From positions 83,294 through 147,293 of the forward strand of contig NZ_JADWYO010000009.1 in assembly GCF_022414595.1 (NCBI RefSeq): a stretch of 64,000 nt of DNA, given 5' to 3'. Source of the stretch: Streptomyces sp. MUM 203J. GTDB lineage: Bacteria; Actinomycetota; Actinomycetes; Streptomycetales; Streptomycetaceae. A program made the position numbers and the translations under genes. Within the stretch, counting starts at the first letter, position 1, and every line of letters begins with the position of its first letter. Shown in pieces: positions 41,901-49,531 of this stretch. The notes under the pieces were generated by a model. That model made no database searches. It had not been told where the DNA came from and saw only the letters and a program-made list of their open reading frames with translations.

Positions 41901-42862
41901 ACGTCCTCGTCGACGCCGGGCATGGCGGTGACCCGGCGGTCGGTGACGACGGCGGCGAGCCGTTCGAAGGCGGACAGCAGCGAGTTGGCGATCCCGGCGT
42001 CGTCGCCGAAGGTGGCGAGCGTCTCCTCGTACGCGTAGTAGGGCCGGTACGGGATCTCGACGGCGCCCCAGTAGGCGGCCAGCTCCTCGCCGGTGAGCCC
42101 GGAGGGGAACCCGTCGAACTTGAGACGGGCCAGGGCGCGCCCGGCGTCGGCCTTCTCCTTCTCGCCCTCGTCGATGCGCATGGGGACGGGCAGCACCCGG
42201 ATGCCCCGGCCGCCGTACCGCTCGTCGATCTGGCGGGCCACGGCGGCGGCACCGTCCATGGACTGGTCGCTGAGGGTGAAGCAGTCGACGAGGACGTCGG
42301 GCAGGTGGACGGTGCAGATGTCCGCGATGTCGCTGAGGCCGGTGCGGCTGTCGATGAGGACGTAGTCGTAGTGGGCCTTCATGTCCTCGCGCAGGGCGTC
42401 GAAGAAGTGGCCGCCGCCGAGCCGGTCGTAGAAGTTGTCCCAGTCGAAGGCGGAGACGGCCGCCGAGTAGTCGCGGTTCTGGCGGCCCGCCGACATGAAG
42501 TCGAGGGTGCCGCCGTCGGGGAACTGCCAGCCGAAGGGTTCGGGGGCGAGGGAGACGGCGTGCGGCTGGACGCGGGCGTAGTCGCGGTGCCAGTCGTCGG
42601 GCCGCTGGACGGGGTTGGTGGCGGCCCAGGCGTATTCGGTGATGAGGTCGATGACCCCGGTGGTGGCGCCGAGGGTGGAGGGGTCGAGGAACGGATGGAA
42701 GAAGCGGTGCAGGCCGGGCGCTTCGAGGTCCCAGTCGACGGCCAGCACCCGCTTGCCGTTGGCGGCGAGGATCCAGGCCGTGTTGGCCAGCGCCATCGTC
42801 CGCCCCGTCCCCCCCTTGTAGGAGTAGAAGGTGACGATGCGTCCATCACGACGGGTGGTCAT
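38918..42862 (-). CDS. fxsT: FxSxx-COOH system multidomain TPR protein (FxsT)
   Basis: A 1314-residue protein with four parts. Residues about 1-300 are a ParA/MinD-like ATPase starting VTFYSYKGGTGRTMALANTAW, where the deviant Walker A has GRT rather than GKT. At about 335-470 a TIR domain starts DLFLSYVAENRMWADWIE. An NB-ARC/STAND ATPase with LYGLGGVGKTQVALEYVHRF is near 530. From about 870 to the end are tetratricopeptide repeats with the recurring LG..HP.TL pattern. NCBI-style FxSxx-COOH loci carry exactly such a protein. It overlaps fxsC by 17 bp. GGAGG lies before ATG 42862. Function inferred: nucleotide-dependent sensing and scaffolding of the RiPP system. Confidence 0.88.
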   Translation of the reverse strand: MTTRRDGRIVTFYSYKGGTGRTMALANTAWILAANGKRVLAVDWDLEAPGLHRFFHPFLDPSTLGATTGVIDLITEYAWAATNPVQRPDDWHRDYARVQPHAVSLAPEPFGWQFPDGGTLDFMSAGRQNRDYSAAVSAFDWDNFYDRLGGGHFFDALREDMKAHYDYVLIDSRTGLSDIADICTVHLPDVLVDCFTLSDQSMDGAAAVARQIDERYGGRGIRVLPVPMRIDEGEKEKADAGRALARLKFDGFPSGLTGEELAAYWGAVEIPYRPYYAYEETLATFGDDAGIANSLLSAFERLAAVVTDRRVTAMPGVDEDVRLRIRDAFTRRRPALPTDLFLSYVAENRMWADWIESVLTRAGFRVIPRDVSAEPTAEPPASHGEADSTARTVVLLSSAYLKSQRAVAFWRRSTAEEAGSPGSGRRHLLPLRVGDVRLTAPYIERNPVDLFRLDEVHATAALLRALDRPVKLGDAVASPGPRFPGTVPRIWNAPPRNPGFTGRSAVLERMRDQLGAGLAVVLPQPQTLYGLGGVGKTQVALEYVHRFMADYDLVWWVSAEQPDDVIASLAELAVRLGAQAGEDMAAASQEAVELLRRGVPSSRWLLVFDNADDPEQLRRYFPAGGHILVTSRNQAWSSHGDALPVDVFLREESVEHLQRRARGLSDQDADRVAEAVGDLPIAVEQAAAWIAETATPVSDYLDELEQATASTLALNQPAGYPQPVAATWNVSIERLRERSPAAVRLLQLCAFFAPEPIHANLLYSKEMIRALQPYDPSLQEKLVLGRVIREIGRFALAKVDQVSNSIQVHRLVQAVIRAQLTEEERQEARHAVHRVLAGARPDDDEPIDNPQTWPRFATIWPHLATSDARTCEEPETRRLLIDRVRYLWKRGDLQSAWTLGSELRGLWRDMLGDDDIQYLYLRFHLSNILRSQGRYVEAHELDAVTLERQKAVLGPSHPHTYMTTSGLAMDLGTLGHYGTAMELATEAHEGFQQIFHESHPRTLAAANNLALNLRMVGQYARAREIDQDVFDRRTEVLGPGHPYTLSSATSLSRDLREVGRYEDSVTLLSRTYALYKEKLGPTFPGTLAAAKSLAVSLRRAGRLEDARRLTTATRGRYRAKYTSANPDSLACDLNLAADLYAAGEPVAARDLAQEVSDQYMKVPGERHPYTLAALNNLGIYQWGCGAPEVAERLLTAALRTMREVLGERHPHALFCTVNLANAKADLGELDETLSIERRTVAALRESLGAGHPEVLAVASNMSVTLGMLGRRAEAARLRAETSAELARLLGPEHPLTRVALDERRVHRDVEPLAV

Positions 42863-44186
42863 CCGGGTCCTCCGCATCGGGCGCGAACGGGCTGCTTCGG
42901 GGGGTGAACTCGTTCGGGAGGGGGCCGCGCAGCCGGGGCCGCGCGGTGGGCGTGCCGCCCGCCGGGGCGGGCGGGTAGACGGCGGCACGGCGCAGGTACT
43001 GCTGGGCGGCGGCCTCGACGATCTGCGGCAGGATCTGCCCGAACGCCTCCATGCTGGGGACGCCCCGGGCGGCGGCGCGGCTGGCGGCGCGGCCCTGCCC
43101 CATGGTGACGGGCATGGTCGCCTCCAGCTTCTCGGTGAGGTCGGCCTCGGCGGCACGGCTCTGCGGGTCGGCGCGGTTCCAGGGGACGACGACGCTCACC
43201 CAGGGCCGGTCCCCGGCGTCGAAGGCGGCGAGCTGTCGGCAGCGTTCCTCGTCCTGGAGGGCCCAGCGGTCGACGAGCAGGATCTCGGGCCGGGCCGGGG
43301 GCGTCTTGGCGTCGTGCGGGAGGTGCGCCTCGTGGTCGAAGGAGGCGACGGTGGCCTGGTAGTTGAGGGAGCGGGTGAGTTCTTCCGCGACATGGGCGAG
43401 GGGGCGGGCGATGTCGGGATGGTAGGGGTTCCAGTCCTGCGGGTGGTCACCGTAGTAGGCGGGGTCGCGGCCCTCGGGGAGGTCGTGCCGGGTGGGGGCG
43501 GCGACGGTGACCTGGAGGGGGCGGGGGCCCGGGCGGGGGCCGACGGCCGGGGGGCCGAAGGCGCTGGGGGCCTGGCGGTAGTCGACGGGGCGGCCGGGGC
43601 CGAGCCGGGTGGTGTCCGCGACATGGACGATGCGTTTGGCCAGCTCGTAGACGGCCTGTTCGTACTGTCGCTCGAAGATCCGGAGCTTGATGAGTCCGTA
43701 GAGTCCGTCGGTGACGTAACGGTCGCCGAAGTCGCGGTGGTTGAACTGGAGGCGCTCGGCGGGGACGGGCAGCTGTTCGGGCGGGACGGGCACCCAGAGG
43801 GCGGGGACGATGGCCTCGGCGGACTCGTCGTGGACGGCCTCGTGGTAGATGGCCCGCTGAGCGAAGGCGTACCACTCCTTGCCGCACATCTGGCTGGCGA
43901 AGTAGCGGGGGGAGAAGAGCGGGACGAAGACCCGGCAGGTGGCCAGCACGTCCGCGAGACGCTCCGACCAGCCCTCGCCGGAGCGTATCTCCCGGTCCAT
44001 GAAACCGGCCGGGGCACCCCGGGGTAAGTCGGTGATCGCCATCACGTGCTCGCACAGGTCGCGGAAGAGCCGCTCGACCCACATGTCGGGGTCGGGGCCG
44101 CCTCTCTCGTAGCGCGGTGTGTGCGCGTAGCTGAGGAAGAAGTACGGCCGATGGTCGGCCGCTCGCTGTGCCGGTGACGCGTGCAC
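42846..44186 (-). CDS. fxsC: TIR-like protein FxsC
   Basis: A 446-residue protein. The N-terminal TIR-like domain (about residues 12-180) begins RPYFFLSYAHTPRYERGGPDPDMWVERLFRDL and has FMDREIRSGEGWSERLADVLATCRVFVPLFSPRYF, with CGKEW late in the fold. A second domain (about 235-400) contains DYRQAPSAFGPP, a conserved WNPYHPD segment and VSVVVPWNRADPQSR. This matches the FxsC N-terminal model. TIR folds either assemble signalling complexes or cleave NAD; a Glu in the catalytic position cannot be assigned by eye. GTG start at 44186; overlaps fxsT. Confidence 0.85.
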   Translation of the reverse strand: MHASPAQRAADHRPYFFLSYAHTPRYERGGPDPDMWVERLFRDLCEHVMAITDLPRGAPAGFMDREIRSGEGWSERLADVLATCRVFVPLFSPRYFASQMCGKEWYAFAQRAIYHEAVHDESAEAIVPALWVPVPPEQLPVPAERLQFNHRDFGDRYVTDGLYGLIKLRIFERQYEQAVYELAKRIVHVADTTRLGPGRPVDYRQAPSAFGPPAVGPRPGPRPLQVTVAAPTRHDLPEGRDPAYYGDHPQDWNPYHPDIARPLAHVAEELTRSLNYQATVASFDHEAHLPHDAKTPPARPEILLVDRWALQDEERCRQLAAFDAGDRPWVSVVVPWNRADPQSRAAEADLTEKLEATMPVTMGQGRAASRAAARGVPSMEAFGQILPQIVEAAAQQYLRRAAVYPPAPAGGTPTARPRLRGPLPNEFTPRSSPFAPDAEDPDDHPS

Positions 44187-44354
44187 ACGACCCCCGTCCT
44201 GCTGTGAGCACTGCGGTGTACACGAACTCCCGCGATACGGATGCGGGTTAGGAAGGATACGAGTTCCTTCATCATGACGGACCGGTGTTGGCGGGACGCT
44301 TCACGGAGTCCGGGCGTTCACGGTCCGGTTTCGGTCATCCTCACCGGCTGCCCC

Positions 44355-46559
44355 TCACGGTCTCCTTCCCTCTCCTTCCGTCTCCTTCCGCAGCTCGGAG
44401 ACGAGGAGACGGCCGCTGACGGTGAGTTCGGGTGCTTTGTCCAGCAGGTCGAGTGCCCGTCGCAGCCCGTCGGCGTGGCCGGGTTCGTATGCCGCGAGAC
44501 CGGCCCGCTCGTACGTCTCGGAGAGCAGTTCCGAGACCGGGACGGGCGTGCCGCGCCAGGGGCCGGAGTGGGTCCAGGCGCCGTCCAGGGCGTACAGGTC
44601 GGTGACGCCGGTCAGGGCGAGCAGCCGGGCGCGGCGGCGGCCCCGCACGAAGGCACGGGCGAGCTGCTCGGGGGTGCCGTCGAAGGGGACGCCGACCGCG
44701 CCGGGGGCCTCCCGGCTCGCGGCGGGCCCGGTGCCGGTGAGCGGGGTGACGGTGGTGAGCGCCGGGTCGTCGGGGGTGGCGGCCCGGACGAGGTCCAGGG
44801 CCCGGCCGAGACGCCCGGTCCAGTCGGCGGCGCGCCGCCCGTCGAGCGGGCCGGCGACGGGCACGCCGTAGCAGGCGCGGCACCCGTCGTGGTCGTCGAG
44901 CACGAACCCGCCGAGCCGCCGAGCCGGGAACCACCCGGGGTGGCCGCGCTCCGCGGGCCGCTCGACGCGCTGCTCGCCGCCCTCACTCCGCACGAGGAAG
45001 CCGCCGTCGCCGGTGGCGCGCAGCTCCAGGCGGCCGGGGGCCAGGGGGCGCAGGGCGCCGAGGGTGGGCAGGGAGAGGAGGCGGCCGGGCCAGAAGAGGG
45101 GCACGGGGAGGTCGAGCCCGCCCCGCACGGCGGCGGCGGCGAGGTGGCGGGCGAACTGCCGGGCGGTGGAGGCGAGGCCGGACCCGTCGTCCTCGTGGCG
45201 GCGGTCCAGACAGCGGAGGAGGAAGGCGCGGGTGTAAGGGTGGGCGAGGATCTCGTCGAGGGCCTCGGGCCGGAGGCGTTCGATGGTTCCCGCCAGTTCC
45301 CAGAGTCCGGACCAGCCGTCGTCGCCGCGCTCGGTCAGCTCGCTGTTCAGCCGGGCGAGGAGGACCCGGGTCAGGTCGAGCTGCGCGGCGGCGAGGGCTT
45401 CGGGGTCGGTGACGGCGGGTGCGGCGAGAGCGGCGGCGGTCCGGTCCTCGATGCCGCGCACGAGGCTCTCCAGGTCGGGGCAGTAGACGGACGGGTTGTC
45501 GAAGCCGTTGGCGGTGCGGTGGCGGTGGGTGTAGAGGCCGCCGCCGCAGGAGCGGACCACGGGGCAGCGGCGGCAGGTGGCGCTGACCCCGTCGAGCCCG
45601 AGGCGACGGGCGCGGATGCCCGGGTGGGCGGCGACCTCGTCGAGGGAGTGGCGCAACACGTCGAAGCCGGTCGCGGGGGCGCCGTCGTAGGCGGCCTTGA
45701 GGGAGTCGGCCTGTTCGAGGGTGCCGTCGGTCTCGATGACGACGAGGTCGGTGGGGGCGAGACCGAGGGACTCGGTGAGGCTGGGGCCGCCGTCCAGAGT
45801 GGACAGCACGGACTCGAAGAGCCGTACGGGAACGGGGCGGCCCCGGCTGTTCCAGCGGTCGAAGGCGGCCAGGATCCAGTCGGCGTACGGAGCGGGCGGC
45901 CCGCCCCCGGGCCGGTCCGGGGGGTGCTCCCAGGTGGCGTGCGGCAGCAGGAAGTCGATGCGGGGCGGGTCGAGCGCGGTGAGCGCGTCATACACGGCGA
46001 CCGGGTCGTTGGCGAGGTCGATGGTGCACAGCAGGCCGAGGTCGAGGTGGCGGTAGCGCTCGCTGTGGAGCAGTTCGACGGCGCGCAGGACGAGGGGGTG
46101 GCTGCTGCGGCCGTCGGCGAAGCGACGGTGCCGGTCGTTGGCGGCGCGGTCGCCGTCGAGGGAGACACCGACCCGGACACCGAAGGCGTCGAAGACGTCG
46201 AGGTGGCGGGGGCCGAGCTGGAGGCCGTTGGTGTGGATCCGCAGGTCGAGGGAGGTGAGCGGGGCCAGGGCGGTGGTCAGCTCGGCGCAGATGCGGCGGA
46301 GCCGGGCGGGGCCGGCCAGCAGGGGTTCCCCTCCGTGCAGGATCACTGTCATGGAGGGGAGTCCGTGCGTGGCGACGTGCTCGGCCAGTCGCCGGGCCGT
46401 CCAGGTGAGCGCCTCGTCGGTGATGGTCCGGGGGCGGGTCCGCCAGCTCTGGTCGGCGTGTTCGTAGACGTAGCAGTGATCGCAGGCGAGATCACAGCGG
46501 CTGTGGACCTTGAGGACGACCTCGCGGAAGGGGGCGGGCGGCGCCGGATCTCCGGTCAT
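44355..46559 (-). CDS. fxsB: Cyclophane-forming radical SAM/SPASM maturase FxsB
   Basis: A 734-residue radical SAM peptide maturase. The AdoMet [4Fe-4S] motif is Cys22-x3-Cys26-x2-Cys29 in SRCDLACDHCYVYEH. HGGEPLL and the later strands fit the core; a SPASM-type auxiliary cluster region reads CRRCPVVRSCGGGLYTHRH...YCPDLESLVRGI. The C-terminal 320 or so residues form a separate domain (LARLNSELTERGDD, HPYTRAFLLRCLD, DDHDGCRACYG) with no HEXXH zinc motif. FxsB enzymes crosslink an aromatic ring to the beta carbon of a residue two positions on (known for the family). It is 29 bp after fxsA. Confidence 0.92.
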   Translation of the reverse strand: MTGDPAPPAPFREVVLKVHSRCDLACDHCYVYEHADQSWRTRPRTITDEALTWTARRLAEHVATHGLPSMTVILHGGEPLLAGPARLRRICAELTTALAPLTSLDLRIHTNGLQLGPRHLDVFDAFGVRVGVSLDGDRAANDRHRRFADGRSSHPLVLRAVELLHSERYRHLDLGLLCTIDLANDPVAVYDALTALDPPRIDFLLPHATWEHPPDRPGGGPPAPYADWILAAFDRWNSRGRPVPVRLFESVLSTLDGGPSLTESLGLAPTDLVVIETDGTLEQADSLKAAYDGAPATGFDVLRHSLDEVAAHPGIRARRLGLDGVSATCRRCPVVRSCGGGLYTHRHRTANGFDNPSVYCPDLESLVRGIEDRTAAALAAPAVTDPEALAAAQLDLTRVLLARLNSELTERGDDGWSGLWELAGTIERLRPEALDEILAHPYTRAFLLRCLDRRHEDDGSGLASTARQFARHLAAAAVRGGLDLPVPLFWPGRLLSLPTLGALRPLAPGRLELRATGDGGFLVRSEGGEQRVERPAERGHPGWFPARRLGGFVLDDHDGCRACYGVPVAGPLDGRRAADWTGRLGRALDLVRAATPDDPALTTVTPLTGTGPAASREAPGAVGVPFDGTPEQLARAFVRGRRRARLLALTGVTDLYALDGAWTHSGPWRGTPVPVSELLSETYERAGLAAYEPGHADGLRRALDLLDKAPELTVSGRLLVSELRKETEGEGRRP

Positions 46560-46588
46560 CCCGTCAGCCCGTCCGTCCGGGAACGGTG

Positions 46589-46759
46589 TCAGAGTGCGGA
46601 GTTGAAGGTGGCCGGACGCGGGCGGCGGAGAGCGCCCTCGGGGGCGGGCAGGACGCGGCCGAGCTTCCTGGCGGCGTCGGCGCTCCGTACGTCGATCTCG
46701 GCCAGCGGCACACGGTTCGGCTTCGCGGCGGCGAAGGTCACAGGAGTCTGAACGCTCAC
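46589..46759 (-). CDS. fxsA: FxSxx-COOH cyclophane RiPP precursor FxsA
   Basis: A 56-residue precursor peptide from GTG 46759 (AAGGAC upstream). It ends at its stop with Phe52-Asn53-Ser54-Ala55-Leu56, the diagnostic FxSxx-COOH C-terminus. The leader is soluble, with VPLAEIDVRSADAARKLGRVLP as the likely maturase recognition helix, and a Pro/Arg-rich RRPRPAT before the core. FxsB would join Phe52 to Ser54 into a three-residue cyclophane. No protease or exporter gene is adjacent, so the mature form may stay on its leader or be released by a shared protease. First gene of the fxsA-B-C-T set. Confidence 0.92.
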   Translation of the reverse strand: MSVQTPVTFAAAKPNRVPLAEIDVRSADAARKLGRVLPAPEGALRRPRPATFNSAL

Positions 46760-46818
46760 GGCGGCCGTCCTTGAGGGATATGGGTCGATCGGTGGTGATC
46801 CGGGTCGGACTGGGGGAA

Positions 46819-46834
46819 ACCGCACCGTTGCGGT
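46819..46834. promoter_or_regulatory. Palindrome between fxsA and the SLATT gene
   Basis: ACCGCA-CCGT-TGCGGT, a perfect 6-bp inverted repeat in the roughly 200-bp divergent gap. It is 60 bp upstream of fxsA and 128 bp upstream of the SLATT gene. A candidate operator that could control both directions. Confidence 0.45.
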
Positions 46835-46961
46835 GGCGGCGGGACGACTTTACTCTCGTGGCCACCTCACAGCACATCAGCGCATCGCAGGAAACCGGAA
46901 AGCGCTGAGCCAGTATTCCCCGATCCACCGGAACGAGCCATTCCGTAGACGAGTGCGACGA

Positions 46962-47921
46962 GTGTCGGATCAACCGCAGGCGGGGGTGCGCATGGCCGGA
47001 TATGACGGCCCGCTTCAGAGCATGGTGTTCCGCAACGCGGACCTTCCGGCGCTGTTCCACCGCGCCGACGAGCTGGCCGTCACACGCCAGCGGGAGGCCG
47101 TGCAGGCCACACGGCTCCAGCTGTTCCTGCTGGTGCTGGGGGCGCTGCTGGCGGCGGTCCCCGGCGGCCTGAGGCTGAGCGGGGGCTTCCAACTGGCCGG
47201 AGCGCTGAGCGCGTCGGCGTATGCGGGGGTGCTGCTGGTCACGTACCGCGCGGCGCGGCGGCGGCCGAAGGCCCAGTGGCGGCTGAACCGGTCGGCGGCG
47301 GAGTTCATCAAGTCGATGTCCTGGCGGTACGCGGTGCACGGGGCGCCCTTCACCACGGACGCGGCGGACGCGGACCGTCTCTTCGTGGCCCGGCTGGAGG
47401 ACGGACTGGCCGAACTGCGGAAGGTGGGCTGGCAGGACCCGCGCGAGGCGGAGAAGTCGGCGGGGCTCGAACTCATCACCCCGGCCATGCGGATGCTGCG
47501 CGAGAAACCGTTCCGGGTACGGAAGGAGACGTATGTCCGGGACCGGCTGATCGAGCAGCGCACCTGGTATCACCGGCGTCAGGTGGTGTCCCGCCACGCG
47601 ACCGCCCTGTGGTCCGCGACGACCGCCGCGCTGACGCTCGGGGCGCTGCTGCTGGGGCTGCTGCGGGCGTTCTCGGTGGGTGGATCGCCCCTGGCGGCGG
47701 CGCTGCTGACAGCCGCGGCGGCGGCCTCCGTCGCCTGGAGCCAGAGCCGCAGCCATCAGCCCCTGATCGCCGCCCACGCCCTCGTCGAGCAGGACCTGGC
47801 TGCGCTGCACACGGCCATGGAGACCCATGTGACGGAGACTGACTGGCCCACCGCCGTGTACGAGACGGAGCGCGTGGTCTCGCCCCAGCACACGGACTGG
47901 CTGATCCAGCACCGGGCGTAG
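46962..47921 (+). CDS. SLATT/DUF4231-type two-part membrane protein
   Basis: A 319-residue protein with two repeated units. Each has a pair of transmembrane helices (about residues 50-90 and 220-260) followed by a charged helical segment; QATRLQLFLLVLGALLAAVPGG and RHATALWSATTAALTLGALLLG mark the helix pairs, and SMSWRYAVHGAPFTTDAADADRLF is the conserved cytoplasmic part. SLATT-domain proteins are predicted pore-forming effectors of nucleotide-based conflict systems. It is divergent from fxsA. GTG 46962 is used; the ATG at 46992 (MAGYDGPLQ) with GGGGGTGCGC before it is an alternative. Confidence 0.75.
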   Translation: MSDQPQAGVRMAGYDGPLQSMVFRNADLPALFHRADELAVTRQREAVQATRLQLFLLVLGALLAAVPGGLRLSGGFQLAGALSASAYAGVLLVTYRAARRRPKAQWRLNRSAAEFIKSMSWRYAVHGAPFTTDAADADRLFVARLEDGLAELRKVGWQDPREAEKSAGLELITPAMRMLREKPFRVRKETYVRDRLIEQRTWYHRRQVVSRHATALWSATTAALTLGALLLGLLRAFSVGGSPLAAALLTAAAAASVAWSQSRSHQPLIAAHALVEQDLAALHTAMETHVTETDWPTAVYETERVVSPQHTDWLIQHRA

Positions 47922-47947
47922 GGGCCCCGCAGGCCGAGCCGGCCGGC

Positions 47948-48430
47948 TCACGGCCGCCGCACCCCCTCCCGCCAGATCACCGTCACCGGGCGCCCCAGCC
48001 CGCGGGCGTACCGGACGATGTCGCCCGTCCCGCCGAGACCCCGTGCCGGGCGCCCGTCCCAGACCGCCAGCAGACGGTCGCAGTTGTCCGCGATGTACAC
48101 CCCGGCCGCGTGGTACGCCTCGGGGGTCGCCCGGGCGTACGGCAGCCGCACCTCCCGTGTCGCCCGGTCCCGCAGCGCGCGGTAGCGGGCCAGCGAGTCC
48201 GGCTCCGTGAAGTCGTCCTCGTAGTCCCCGCTCGGCACCACCGCCGTCAGCTCCGCGCCCTCGGCCAGCGCGATGTCCGCGAACACCGTGTCCGCACCCG
48301 CGGCCAGACCGGACAGGGCCTCCAGGGGCCCGCCGCGGTGTGCGTCGAACACGGCGTGCACCGCGGCGTACACGTGGGCGTGCAGCTCGTCGGGAATGAC
48401 CCGGTGACCCGTCACGCCGATCCGCTTCAT
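47948..48430 (-). CDS. SLOG-like nucleotide-binding protein
   Basis: A 160-residue Rossmann-like protein. The start IGVTGHRVIPDELHAHVYAAV, the central SGLAAGADTVFADIALAEGAELTAVVPSGDYEDDF and ADNCDRLLAVWDGRPARGLGGTGDIVRYARGLGRPVTVIW are the pattern of the SLOG superfamily (relatives of DprA and LOG), which bind nucleotides or sugars. In conflict systems SLOG proteins act as sensors for SLATT effectors. It converges on the SLATT gene (26 bp apart), which supports that link. AGGGGGCG lies before ATG 48430. Specific ligand unknown. Confidence 0.75.
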   Translation of the reverse strand: MKRIGVTGHRVIPDELHAHVYAAVHAVFDAHRGGPLEALSGLAAGADTVFADIALAEGAELTAVVPSGDYEDDFTEPDSLARYRALRDRATREVRLPYARATPEAYHAAGVYIADNCDRLLAVWDGRPARGLGGTGDIVRYARGLGRPVTVIWREGVRRP

Positions 48431-48457
48431 CCGCCCACGCCCCCTGGACCCGTACGG

Positions 48458-49375
48458 TCAGTAGATGCTCACCCGGTACGCCTTCAGCGCCGCGGTGACC
48501 GGCTGGTAGAACGTCGTGCCCCCGGTGCGGCAGTTGCCGCTGCCGCCGGACGTGAGGCCGACGGCCATGCTGCCGGAGTACAGCGGTCCGCCGCTGTCGC
48601 CGGGTTCGGCGCACACGTTGGTGCGGATCATGCCCCGGACGATGTCGCCGCCCCCGTAGTTGACCGTGGCGTTGAGCCCGGTGACCGTGCCGCTGTGGGT
48701 ACCGGTGGTGGAGCCGCTGCGCTTGACCGGCATGCCGACGTACGCCTTGGCGGCACCGGTGATGTCGGTGCTGCCGACGGTGCCCGGGTGGGACAGCGAG
48801 CCGTTGTCGTACCGGACGAGACCGTGGTCCTTGCCGGGGAAGCGGGAGCCGACCGTGGGGCCGATGGCGGTGGTCCGCCCCGAGCTGGTGTACCAGGTGC
48901 CCGCGCCCTCGGTGCAGTGCCCGGCGGTGAGGAGGTAGTACGTGCTGCCCTTGCGGACGTTGAAGCCCAGTGAGCAGCGCCAGCTGTCGGCGTAGACGGC
49001 GTCGCCGCCGGAGAGCAGCGGGCGGAACGTCCCGGTGGTGCGCTCGATGCGCAGGGCTCCCGCGTCGGCTCCGGCGGCCCGCTTGAGGCGGGCTATGTCG
49101 GTGCCGGAGACGGTGGCGTCTGCGGTGACGACGACGGTCCCGGTCGCGGGGTCGGTGTGCCAGGCGGTGCCGGCCACGTCCGCCGCGAGGACGGCTGCGC
49201 TCGCGGCGGAGAGCTGCTCGGCGCCGTACGTACGGGTGGTGTCCGCGTTCGCGTGGGTGGCGGGTGCGGTGACGACGGCGGCGGCCGCCAGTCCGGCGGT
49301 CGCGACGGCGAGCAGCCGGCTCAGGCTGCTCCGTCTGGTGACGCCGTCACGAGGGGTGGTGCGCTTGATCCTCAC
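48458..49375 (-). CDS. Streptogrisin-type serine protease (S1E)
   Basis: A 305-residue secreted protease precursor. The signal peptide (about residues 1-44, [17 protein letters not shown]) and a short propeptide precede the catalytic domain. The triad reads LTAGHCT (His), DHGLVRYD (Asp) and PGDSGGPLY (Ser). The propeptide is shorter than that of the protease at 36624, as in streptogrisins A and B. GTG 49375 has GGAGGAAG upstream. The two proteases share the C-terminal FYQPV..AL pattern and are paralogues 12 kb apart. Confidence 0.92.
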   Translation of the reverse strand: MRIKRTTPRDGVTRRSSLSRLLAVATAGLAAAAVVTAPATHANADTTRTYGAEQLSAASAAVLAADVAGTAWHTDPATGTVVVTADATVSGTDIARLKRAAGADAGALRIERTTGTFRPLLSGGDAVYADSWRCSLGFNVRKGSTYYLLTAGHCTEGAGTWYTSSGRTTAIGPTVGSRFPGKDHGLVRYDNGSLSHPGTVGSTDITGAAKAYVGMPVKRSGSTTGTHSGTVTGLNATVNYGGGDIVRGMIRTNVCAEPGDSGGPLYSGSMAVGLTSGGSGNCRTGGTTFYQPVTAALKAYRVSIY

Positions 49376-49531
49376 TTCGCTTCCTCCCGAGGGGAATCGG
49401 GGGCCCGCCGTGGGGGGCCGGGCCCGTGAGGCGCAGCCGGGGCGGTCCGCGCCCCGGCAAGCGCTGCTCGGGCAGTATTGGCGCGCTCAACTTCCCACGC
49501 AAGAGGGCCCGTCACGGGAACCGACGGGCCG

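Noticed and set aside
40895..42907. 670-codon + strand open frame opposite fxsT
   Set aside because: Antisense shadow with low-complexity Gly/Val/Asp sequence.
42863..43156. N-terminal extension of FxsT by 98 residues
   Set aside because: It would run through fxsC in another frame; GGAGG before ATG 42862 and the conserved ParA-like start fit the shorter form.
44241..46751. Long + strand open frame (836 codons) opposite fxsB
   Set aside because: It mirrors the maturase gene, has Val/Gly-rich low-complexity sequence and no domain; the minus strand shows clear radical SAM motifs.
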